NCBI GenBank assembly: GCA_051004815.1
Contig: JBPCJY010000272.1
Coordinates: 1 to 11,995, forward strand
Source: JBBQXY01 sp051004815
GTDB lineage: Bacteria > Chloroflexota > Ktedonobacteria > Ktedonobacterales > Ktedonobacteraceae
Direction of reading: 5' to 3'
Length of the DNA stretch: 11,995 nt
Position 1 is the first letter of the stretch, and every line of letters starts with the position of its first letter. Under the pieces are notes generated by a model. That model ran no database searches. It saw nothing but the letters and a program-made list of their open reading frames with translations, and had not been told where the DNA came from. Of this stretch, positions 5,949 to 11,995 are shown one piece after another. The position numbers and the translations under genes are program-made.

Positions 5949-8824
5949 AATCCGAACACAACCAAGCAGCCCAAGCATCAATCACCTTCACTAAAGGACC
6001 GTTAACTGGCAAAGTATTTCACATCGAGCAAGCGATTACCACGATAGGACGTCATAGAATCAACGATATTGTCATTCCCGATCAGAAGGTTTCCAGGCAA
6101 CATGCTAGAATCGTGCGTGACAAGGAAGCATGGAATATCGAGAAACTTTCACAAGGTAGTCCAGTCACCATTGAACAACAGAGCATAGAGCAAGCTGCTA
6201 TTCCGCATAACAGTACCATAAGCCTGGGTGAAGATACCTCTTTTATTTTTCTCCTACTGACCAGGGATGAGCAAGTTGACACACTACCCGCGTTACCGAT
6301 TGAATCTCTTCCTACCGAAATTAGAATGCCAACGATGCCCATTCCTCCTTCTCTTGCCGGAGGAGAAGGGATAGCAACAGAGCTATCGTCTTCGCCAACA
6401 CAGCAACCGCCGGAAAATAACTGGCGTCCTACTATGACACAACTTGCACCATACTCAACACTGGGTATCCCTTCACTGGAAGTTACCAACAACGCCAATG
6501 GCTCAAGTAAGGCGTATCCTCTTGCCAGTGGTATCGTCAACATTGGGCGGGACAGCACAAACACTATCGTCATTGATGATCCGATCATCTCAGACCATCA
6601 TCTACAAATTGTGCGCCAGGATAATCAATGGCTGCTTATCCATCCTCATCCTGAGCGGCAACAGACGCGCAATGGCCTACTCTACCGTGGCCGCAAGATT
6701 CGGGGCGACAAGTCTTTCCGCAAAACACTGACGCACGGCGATGTTTTCCGTATTGAAGATGAGCATGGCACCTTAGTTACGCTGACCTACAATGATGGCA
6801 GTGGTACACCTCAAGTCATGCTGCCCTTAATGCAACCCATTCAATTACAAACGGCTACTATTTCCATCGGGCGTCAGCAGGACAATGATGTCGTCCTGAG
6901 CCATCCACAAGTTTCGGCCCACCATGCACGTTTCACACCGGAAGAGGGAACATACCGCCTCACTGATCTTAACAGCACGAATCGTACCTACGTGAATGGC
7001 TTAAGTGTAACCAGCCTTCTCCTCAAAGCTGGGGATGAAATACGCATCGGGCCATTCAAACTTATCTATAGCGGCACTGAACTCACGCAATATGACGAGA
7101 GCGAGAGTATCCGTATAGATGCGCTCGACCTGCACAAAGTAGTGGGAAGTACCAAGACAGTGCTGCTCAATAACATTTCTTTGAGCATTCCTCCGCGCTC
7201 ATTTGTCGCGCTCGTTGGCAGCTCCGGTACCGGCAAGTCTACGCTGATGGATGCGCTCAATGGCTTGCGACCGGCCCAGCAAGGTTCCGTCTACTACAAC
7301 GGGCAAGATTATTATCACCATCTCGCCGCCTTCAGATCACAGCTTGGCTACGTGCCACAGGACGATATCATTCACCGGGATTTAACAGTGGGTCGTGCCC
7401 TGTATTACGCGGCAAAACTACGCTTACCAGCAGACTTTACCCAGACACAAATCGAGCAACGTATTGATGAGGTACTGGAAGATGTGGAGATGACGCATCG
7501 GCGTACCATGCTCATCAAGAAACTTTCCGGTGGGCAGCGCAAACGCATTTCTATTGCCCTGGAGTTGCTGGCGAACCCTAGCCTTTTTTTCCTGGATGAA
7601 CCCACTTCGGGCCTTGATCCCGGCCTGGATCGCAAGATGATGCTCCTCTTACGTAAACTGGCTGATAAAGGACATACTATTATTCTGGTCACTCATGCGA
7701 CCAGTAATATCAACGTGTGTGATGCCATCTGCTTTCTGGGTCATGGTGGTCGCGTGGTGTACTATGGCCCCGCCGAGGAAGCGAAAACATACTTTCAACA
7801 GCCAGACTTTGCCGAGATTTATAATCTCTTAGAACCAACGGATGACCATCCAACGGTTCCGGCTGATGCAGAGGAGAGATTTGGGCAATCGCCAGCGTAT
7901 CAAAAATATATTGGAGAACCGCTCAGTCAAAGACCTGTCCAGACGACACAAGAGCTGCGAACTCATGCACAATCGTCCAAGACGAAACGTGGCAATCCGT
8001 GGAAGCAGTTTATCGTACTCTCGCTACGCTACATAGAACTGCTCTGGAATGATAAATGGAATCTCGCTATTCTGCTGTTGCAAGCACCGATCATAGGTGT
8101 TATCCTCTTCATTCTGATCCACACGCTGAATGAAACCACTATCTTCATGCCACCTATTTCCCTGGACAATCAAGGTGACGCGCAGAGATTCCTCTTTGTC
8201 ATGTCCTTTGCGGCAATCATGTTTGGCAGTATCAATGCCGCTCGCGAAATTGTCAAAGAGATACATATCTACCGCAGAGAACGGACGGTGAATCTTGGCA
8301 TCATGCCTTACCTCCTCTCCAAAATCGTTGTATTGAGCGTGATTTGCTTGCTGCAATGCGCGGTGCTCCTTTTTATTGTGACTCTGGCTGCTCCATTGCA
8401 CAACGGCATCTTCCTACCAGAAGTGTGGGAAGTCTATATTACGCTTGCGCTTACCTCTATCGCTGGTTTAATGGTAGGATTGACGATCTCAGCATTAGTG
8501 CGCAACAACGATCAGGCGATGAGTTTTATCCCGCTCTTGCTGCTCCCGCAGGTCATCTTTTCGGGCAGCATGTTTCCCTTGAAAAGTATCCCTATCCAAA
8601 TTTTCGGAGCCTTATTTTCGTTGCGTTGGTCAATGGCGGCTTTGGGGTCATCGCTGAATTTGATCGGCAATGGCGATAAAGTATTCGGCACATGTGATGC
8701 ATGTAACACCTATCAACACGATCTGAACTATCTGCTCATCACCTGGGTGGCCCTCATCGCCACCATTATCGTGCTGGGAATAGTGACAGGCTACTTACTG
8801 AAACGCAACGACACACATGTGTAA
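5945..8824 (+). CDS. triple-FHA ABC transporter (ABCG/ABC-2 type fusion)
   Basis: A 959-residue half-transporter. Three FHA domains (about 12-105, 178-283, 287-378) each keep the phosphothreonine-reading core: G35 R36 with S50/H53, G201 R202 with S216/H219, and G309 R310 with S324/H327. A Pro/Thr/Ser-rich linker of about 60 residues follows the first. The ATPase has Walker A GSSGTGKST (425-433), Q-loop VPQDD, signature LSGGQ (527-531), Walker B with D551-E552, and H-loop His584. The ABC-2 type membrane domain (about 700-955) has six predicted spans, the first near 705-726. The layout resembles mycobacterial Rv1747, which has two FHA domains and is controlled by Ser/Thr kinase phosphorylation; export probably depends on phospho-binding here as well. 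The start is GTG at 5945, with AGGA at 5933-5936, and overlaps the hydrolase stop. The cargo is unknown; a lipid or glycolipid is a guess. Confidence 0.95.
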   Translation: MKSEHNQAAQASITFTKGPLTGKVFHIEQAITTIGRHRINDIVIPDQKVSRQHARIVRDKEAWNIEKLSQGSPVTIEQQSIEQAAIPHNSTISLGEDTSFIFLLLTRDEQVDTLPALPIESLPTEIRMPTMPIPPSLAGGEGIATELSSSPTQQPPENNWRPTMTQLAPYSTLGIPSLEVTNNANGSSKAYPLASGIVNIGRDSTNTIVIDDPIISDHHLQIVRQDNQWLLIHPHPERQQTRNGLLYRGRKIRGDKSFRKTLTHGDVFRIEDEHGTLVTLTYNDGSGTPQVMLPLMQPIQLQTATISIGRQQDNDVVLSHPQVSAHHARFTPEEGTYRLTDLNSTNRTYVNGLSVTSLLLKAGDEIRIGPFKLIYSGTELTQYDESESIRIDALDLHKVVGSTKTVLLNNISLSIPPRSFVALVGSSGTGKSTLMDALNGLRPAQQGSVYYNGQDYYHHLAAFRSQLGYVPQDDIIHRDLTVGRALYYAAKLRLPADFTQTQIEQRIDEVLEDVEMTHRRTMLIKKLSGGQRKRISIALELLANPSLFFLDEPTSGLDPGLDRKMMLLLRKLADKGHTIILVTHATSNINVCDAICFLGHGGRVVYYGPAEEAKTYFQQPDFAEIYNLLEPTDDHPTVPADAEERFGQSPAYQKYIGEPLSQRPVQTTQELRTHAQSSKTKRGNPWKQFIVLSLRYIELLWNDKWNLAILLLQAPIIGVILFILIHTLNETTIFMPPISLDNQGDAQRFLFVMSFAAIMFGSINAAREIVKEIHIYRRERTVNLGIMPYLLSKIVVLSVICLLQCAVLLFIVTLAAPLHNGIFLPEVWEVYITLALTSIAGLMVGLTISALVRNNDQAMSFIPLLLLPQVIFSGSMFPLKSIPIQIFGALFSLRWSMAALGSSLNLIGNGDKVFGTCDACNTYQHDLNYLLITWVALIATIIVLGIVTGYLLKRNDTHV

Positions 8825-8841
8825 CGCAGAACCAGCGTTAC
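8821..8841. terminator. shared hairpin at convergent gene ends
   Basis: GTAACGC (8821-8827) and GCGTTAC (8835-8841) form a perfect 7-bp stem with a 7-nt loop. The left arm contains the TAA stop of the FHA-ABC gene (8822-8824). The right arm contains the stop of the minus-strand gene (8838-8840). Only a short T run (CTTT) follows on the plus strand, so termination strength is uncertain. Confidence 0.5.
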
Positions 8842-9374
8842 TTTGCGTGTGCCACTAGTTTCTGGCGATAACGAAACTGATGCCATAACAGCCACGCGAT
8901 ACCCAGCATAGGTGTGAGTGCAATGAGCCATCCTAACCAGACAGGGATGGCTCCTGGACCTGCCACTGTGACGGCAAAACTTGCTTCACCCGCGCCGCGT
9001 GGGCCAGCAAGCTGAACGACAAGTTGCCATGCGCCGCGCACTGGCATTCTCACTGAGCCGACCAATGTACTGGTTTGGCCCATAGGTGATAACTGCGAGT
9101 GCAATTCTACCGCATCGGTACCCAAGCCAGGCATCATTAAGATACGACCGGAGAGTCGTATCCCGCTCTCTTGAGGCACAACTGTGACCTCTACCGATTG
9201 ATCTGTTATCGGAGGGTCCTGGTAGAGGTTGACATTGACGACATAGGGACCAGCAGCCAGGGTTACAGTACGAGCAGGGCCACTAGCCAGGGCCACTGTC
9301 GGCAGTAGCGCAAAGACACCAATGCAAACAAGCATGAAGCTGGTGCCAGCGAGTAGCATTCCGCGCCTGCACAT
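8838..9374 (-). CDS. membrane-anchored extracytoplasmic beta-sandwich protein (YtkA/FixH-like)
   Basis: A 178-residue protein with a signal peptide (about 1-31, ending VALA before SG), an extracytoplasmic beta-rich domain (about 32-140), and a C-terminal membrane span (about 145-165) with a short basic cytosolic tail. The domain pattern (DPPITDQSVEVTV, then MMPGLG, then RMPVRGAWQLVVQL) resembles YtkA-like/FixH Ig-like domains, which often occur beside copper-transport and cytochrome-oxidase proteins. No cupredoxin-type Cys-His ligand set is visible. The ATG at 9374 is preferred because GAGGG lies 6 nt upstream and it gives a standard signal peptide. A TTG at 9407 would overlap the upstream gene's stop. 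It follows the polytopic protein by 29 bp and is very likely cotranscribed and a functional partner. The function is not known. Confidence 0.7.
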   Translation of the reverse strand: MCRRGMLLAGTSFMLVCIGVFALLPTVALASGPARTVTLAAGPYVVNVNLYQDPPITDQSVEVTVVPQESGIRLSGRILMMPGLGTDAVELHSQLSPMGQTSTLVGSVRMPVRGAWQLVVQLAGPRGAGEASFAVTVAGPGAIPVWLGWLIALTPMLGIAWLLWHQFRYRQKLVAHAK

Positions 9375-9403
9375 AGAAAACCCTCTTTCTTGCACTAAGC
9401 TTC

Positions 9404-10639
9404 TCAATGTTTATTCCAACGCCAGATATCGCCGAAGTTCGCCCCCATGAATGCGCCCACGACTCCACAAGCGAGGATGGCCGGCACAGCGATCAAAGCC
9501 GCTTGTAACTTCAATCCTGGTGGAATATCGACACCAACCTGTTCCAGGAAAACACGCGGTAAATCCCACGAGCTTAAGAGTAGACATGGTGCAATCAGCA
9601 ATTGAGGCAAGGTGATTATTATACCCAACAACCAGACGCCACGGGTAGAACCGCCCAGTGTATAGCCATGACGTTGTCGCCAGAGGGCTACCCCATCAAC
9701 TATCAACGCTGAGACAATAAAGAGAAGCGGTAAGGCGGCATCGGTTACATTGAAATATGGTATTTCTCCTGGGATACGATACGACATCCCTTGCTGAATA
9801 ACGGCGGTACGAATGGCCCAGGGAACAAAAATTCCTTCCGAGATCGTATGGATGGCGAGAAGGAAGATGATCAGTGTTGCGGTACCCGGCTTGTGAGTAA
9901 AACGCACTGTTCCTAGCAAGACGAGCGCACAGGAGATTGCTATTGGCAATGCATAGGTAGGAATTTGCAGCAAACCAAAGGTGGCAATGGGGAACTGCAA
10001 GAAGCCGATGAGGGTGAAGTTCAGCAATCCGGCCAGAATGAGCAGTGTCCCCCATTCGAGCCAACTCAGCCCCAGGAAACGCTGATAGGGATAGCCCGCA
10101 TCACGTTCGATGGCAACCTCTGAAGCGAATATATAGACCATGCCCAGGTTCCCAATGATTGCACCGGTGACACCCATCATGTGGAAAGGAGCCCACAAGG
10201 CTATATCAATGCCATACAAATTATGCCAGTAGTTATCAAGCGGAGCCGAGGCCAGTGCCTGTAGGGCACCAAAACCAGCGATGATAAAACCCAAGGGCGC
10301 GTGGAATAGCTTGAAAATGCGGACAGTCGAGGTATCGTCAACGCCGGGTACGCCTTTAAAGTAACGCACCGTGTCGGCAAGCACAATAGCCAGGGCGATC
10401 AGTCCTGCCCCGGTCACGCACGAGTAGATAAGTGTATGCGGTGGTGTCCAAAACTGATCGCGCCCAACATAGAAGTGCCATTCTCTATCCCATACCGCGC
10501 CCAGTTGTCCCTGGAGGAGACAGACGAGCATAATCCAGGCGGCAGTGCGTCGTAGCCGCCGTTCGCCTCTGTCGGGACGCACCAGCGTTTTTACGCTTGA
10601 ATTTACTGCGCCAACAGTTTGCATCTCTGATTGTGCCAT
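9404..10639 (-). CDS. polytopic membrane protein with two PmoC/AmoC-like Asp-His-His motifs
   Basis: A 411-residue protein with about ten predicted spans. The basic N-terminus (RPDRGERRLRR) should be cytosolic. The loop after span 1 holds WDREWHFYVGRDQFWTPPH (50-68), and the loop after span 3 holds DNYWHNLYGIDIALWAPFH (135-153). These are an internal repeat, DxxWHxxxGxD followed by WxPxH, and both should lie on the outer membrane face. D51-H55-H68 spacing (+4, +13) equals the CuC ligands D156-H160-H173 of Methylococcus PmoC. D135-H139-H153 (+4, +14) equals CuD N227-H231-H245, as I recall them. R60, D61, T65 and P66 also match my memory of the AmoC/PmoC RDxxxTPxH pattern. Length and span number exceed those of PmoC, and the rest is unfamiliar. 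The ATG at 10639 has only a weak ribosome site. It is followed closely by the beta-sandwich gene. The membrane-protein call is firm; the PmoC relation is a hypothesis. Confidence 0.65.
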   Translation of the reverse strand: MAQSEMQTVGAVNSSVKTLVRPDRGERRLRRTAAWIMLVCLLQGQLGAVWDREWHFYVGRDQFWTPPHTLIYSCVTGAGLIALAIVLADTVRYFKGVPGVDDTSTVRIFKLFHAPLGFIIAGFGALQALASAPLDNYWHNLYGIDIALWAPFHMMGVTGAIIGNLGMVYIFASEVAIERDAGYPYQRFLGLSWLEWGTLLILAGLLNFTLIGFLQFPIATFGLLQIPTYALPIAISCALVLLGTVRFTHKPGTATLIIFLLAIHTISEGIFVPWAIRTAVIQQGMSYRIPGEIPYFNVTDAALPLLFIVSALIVDGVALWRQRHGYTLGGSTRGVWLLGIIITLPQLLIAPCLLLSSWDLPRVFLEQVGVDIPPGLKLQAALIAVPAILACGVVGAFMGANFGDIWRWNKH

Positions 10640-10663
10640 AAAGCATTGCTTTCTGATATGCGG

Positions 10664-10709
10664 GTACGGGCCGATGAATCGGCGGTGGGCGCGATGAATC
10701 GGCCCCTAC
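10664..10709. repeat. palindromic intergenic repeat with doubled core
   Basis: The core CGATGAATCGG occurs twice (10672-10682 and 10692-10702). The outer arms GTA-c-GGGCCGAT (10664-10675) and ATCGGCCC-c-TAC (10698-10709) are complementary apart from one C/C mismatch. The left core also forms its own GCCGAT-GA-ATCGGC hairpin. The element lies 25-70 nt before the start of the membrane-protein gene, so it may be in its transcribed leader. It looks like a small dispersed repeat rather than an operator, though either is possible. Confidence 0.6.
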
Positions 10710-10972
10710 ACTAGTCTACGTCTTCCCAATGAATGGCAGAGTGCCTCGTTACGTAATCCTACAATGCTAGTTTATCATTACTTTCCAGGGATGTGTTAGT
10801 GTCCGCAATAGCAATGCCTGTAGACTCCATTGTTATCTGTCGATACTAGTAGCAGGTTAAGAAAGCTGCATATGCCAATAAGCTAGAAGTACTATAAGGG
10901 AGTGGCAATTTCACCGTAAAAACTACCGTCGTGAAGCCCTGGTGCTAGCTTGACTTGATGCACACAAGCGCA

Positions 10973-10999
10973 TAGACAAGCACAATGATACCCTATACT
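10973..10999 (+). promoter_or_regulatory. possible sigma-70-type promoter for CAP gene
   Basis: TAGACA (10973-10978) matches the -35 consensus at five of six bases, and TATACT (10994-10999) matches the -10 consensus at five of six. The 15-nt spacer is shorter than usual, which lowers confidence. Transcription would start about 40 nt before the CAP gene. Confidence 0.35.
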
Positions 11000-11032
11000 A
11001 CATCGATAGGAGCAACAGTGTGGACGTCATAG

Positions 11033-11038
11033 AAAGGA
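11033..11038 (+). promoter_or_regulatory. ribosome binding site of CAP gene
   Basis: AAAGGA sits 6 nt before the ATG at 11045 and supports that start. Confidence 0.7.
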
Positions 11039-11044
11039 CAACCA

Positions 11045-11806
11045 ATGTTCCGGAAAACAGCCATCTGTTGGTTAACCGCGTTCGCGTTAGTCGTGGTAGC
11101 CGGCGGTACAATGACCTCAATCGTGGCACAAGCCACGGGTACAGGCCAAATTGCAGGTTTTGTACTCTTCGTACCAACCCACCTTCAACCATCTCATATA
11201 GAGGCATCCGTGTTAGTACCAACCCCAAAACCAGTGCAAGTAGTGAGTATTGTGCAGACAACACCTGTGACATCGCCCGGTTGGTGGGGCTATTGCTGCA
11301 CAGGTGATCATAGCACACACAATACAGGATCGGTTCCATTGCTGTCACCGTGGGGTTCACCACCTATTACTGCCAATTCGACTGCCATCGAGTGGTATTT
11401 ATTTAACCAGATTAACCATGATCGCGCTAGCCGAGGTTTGTATCTCTTTACCTGGAACGCTACATTGGCGAATGGCGCACGGCTGCATAGTTGGAATATG
11501 GATAACTGTGGGTTCAGTCATTCCTGCCCGGATGGGGACAATGCTTTCGGATGTATGCGTATTACTTATGAATTCCCTAACAACAACGATTGCGGCGAGG
11601 CTATCTCGGCGACGGGAAGCGATGGAACGCTGGGGAATGAAGAAGCGCAGATTGGAGCGATTCAAGAAGGCATGGTGAACGAGCCGGATAGTCCAGCTAG
11701 CTGGCATCGCATACATCTCACCTCACAGACACTCCACAGCGTAGGAGTAGGTGTTTATGTCTCGCCAAGCGGTTGGGTTTACGTCACGGAAGACATGGTG
11801 GGTTGA
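11045..11806 (+). CDS. secreted CAP/SCP-domain protein
   Basis: A 253-residue exported protein of the CAP superfamily (cysteine-rich secretory proteins, antigen 5, PR-1). A signal peptide covers about residues 1-30 (cleavage near AQA before TG). A Pro/Thr/Ser-rich stretch follows (about 45-110) with a WWGYCC patch (80-85), then the CAP domain (about 114-252). The conserved CAP cavity residues are present: His138 in ARLHSW, Glu175 in CGEAI, and His201 in WHRIHL. Cys145, Cys151, Cys160 and Cys173 may form disulfides. The family has no single activity; members bind lipids or sterols or act on envelopes, so the role here is unknown. It has its own promoter region and is convergent with the truncated tnpB. 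It ends soon after VYVTEDMVG, close to the usual family end, so it looks complete. Confidence 0.9.
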   Translation: MFRKTAICWLTAFALVVVAGGTMTSIVAQATGTGQIAGFVLFVPTHLQPSHIEASVLVPTPKPVQVVSIVQTTPVTSPGWWGYCCTGDHSTHNTGSVPLLSPWGSPPITANSTAIEWYLFNQINHDRASRGLYLFTWNATLANGARLHSWNMDNCGFSHSCPDGDNAFGCMRITYEFPNNNDCGEAISATGSDGTLGNEEAQIGAIQEGMVNEPDSPASWHRIHLTSQTLHSVGVGVYVSPSGWVYVTEDMVG

Positions 11807-11871
11807 CACGCGCCCGTTTTAAAAAGCTGGCAATCGTACGTCGAAGCTTTTCTCCGAGAGGGGCTGAGAGG

Positions 11872-11902
11872 GTGATTACTCCCCATGCATAAATGCAGGG
11901 GC
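11872..11902 (-). mobile_element. IS200/IS605-type right end with hairpin
   Basis: CCCC-A-TGCA (11881-11889), loop TAAA, and TGCAGGGG (11894-11901) form an imperfect palindrome with one bulged base. It overlaps the last codons of tnpB and is followed on the minus strand by AGTAATCAC. A subterminal hairpin close to the tnpB stop is the normal right end of IS200/IS605 elements. I place the end near 11872 (TCAC) by analogy; the exact terminus is inferred. Confidence 0.6.
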
Positions 11903-11940
11903 TTCTTGGGGCAAACCCACGCGGTGTAATCCCACCGCTG
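11872..11940 (-). ncRNA. predicted omegaRNA scaffold 3' part
   Basis: Two hairpins lie in the tnpB 3' end. One is a perfect 6-bp stem GCGGTG (11921-11926) with CACCGC (11933-11938), and the other is the bulged right-end hairpin (11881-11901). This matches how omegaRNA scaffolds are built in characterised TnpB systems. The guide would be the flanking bases read from 11871 downward. The RNA itself is inferred, and its 5' end is unknown. Confidence 0.45.
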
Positions 11941-11995
11941 TGATGTTTATGGCAGCATTCAGATCACGATCAATCACCAGGAGGCAACAGGGGCA
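11876..11995 (-). CDS. TnpB (IS605 OrfB) C-terminus, cut by window edge
   Basis: Only the last 39 codons are inside the window; the gene continues past 11995. The fragment starts CPCC, the second CxxC of the TnpB zinc finger, and continues VIDRDLNAAINI, which carries the final RuvC aspartate (RuvC III). It ends with the common family tail QEAPAFxxGE before TAA. TnpB is an RNA-guided nuclease of IS200/IS605 elements and the ancestor of Cas12. Its guide RNA (omegaRNA) comes from the 3' end of the gene and the right end. The usual Gly after the second CxxC is Leu here. Whether the whole element is intact, or has a tnpA, cannot be seen. Confidence 0.87.
   Translation of the reverse strand, partial: CPCCLLVIDRDLNAAINITAVGLHRVGLPQEAPAFMHGE

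Larger units (their letters stand above)
10640..11044. other. 405-bp intergenic region between divergent genes
   Basis: No open frame with coding character is visible here. Near the membrane-protein start it holds a palindromic repeat (10664-10709). Near the CAP gene it holds a possible promoter (10973-10999) and a ribosome site. The middle part (about 10710-10940) contains several CTAG tetramers but no structure I can name. Confidence 0.6.

Noticed and set aside
6082..6588. 168-codon minus-strand open frame within the FHA-ABC gene
   Set aside because: It lies opposite well-supported FHA domains and shows no recognisable motif.
8838..9374. Calling the beta-sandwich protein a PmoB subunit
   Set aside because: It has one domain and one C-terminal span, lacks an N-terminal His and a copper-binding His set, and fits YtkA/FixH-like domains better.
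9404..10639. Naming the membrane protein outright as methane or ammonia monooxygenase subunit C
   Set aside because: Only the two ligand motifs match. The protein is longer, has more spans, and has no PmoA or PmoB beside it, so only a distant relation is proposed.

Overview
The window is bacterial and gene-dense, with about ten protein-coding genes and no rRNA, tRNA or CRISPR array seen. The gene mix suggests a soil-type Chloroflexota lineage such as Ktedonobacteria: an FHA-ABC fusion, a LysM-DyP peroxidase, an MGDG-synthase-like glycosyltransferase, a secreted CAP protein, and an IS200/IS605 tnpB. This placement is an impression from gene content, not a phylogenetic result. Most start codons have a clear purine-rich ribosome binding site (AAGGAG, AAAGGA, GAGGG).

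Layout. 1-294 is non-coding, with long G and C runs and two copies of a hairpin-plus-repeat module. 295-5007 holds four minus-strand genes, read in the order GT28/MGDG-type glycosyltransferase, SAM methyltransferase, zinc N-acetylmuramoyl-L-alanine amidase, and double-LysM DyP peroxidase. Divergent from them is a plus-strand pair: an alpha/beta hydrolase overlapping by 4 bp a 959-residue protein with three FHA domains, an ABC ATPase and an ABC-2 membrane domain. A 7-bp hairpin that contains both stop codons separates this pair from a minus-strand pair at 8838-10639. That pair encodes a polytopic membrane protein and a secreted, membrane-anchored beta-sandwich (YtkA/FixH-like) protein. A 405-bp intergenic region with a palindromic repeat follows. 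Then come a plus-strand CAP/SCP exoprotein and the 3' end of a minus-strand tnpB with its transposon right end.

How the genes may work together. The first six genes share an envelope theme: glycolipid synthesis, peptidoglycan binding and cleavage, and a probable phospho-regulated exporter coupled to a hydrolase. The most unusual unit is the minus-strand pair at 8838-10639. The membrane protein carries two copies of a D-x3-H-x12/13-H motif at the outer ends of consecutive transmembrane hairpins. Their spacings equal those of the two copper sites (CuC and CuD) in PmoC, the C subunit of particulate methane monooxygenase, as I remember them. This suggests a distant, undescribed relative of the AmoC/PmoC family paired with a small periplasmic beta-sandwich protein, although no PmoA or PmoB is present.
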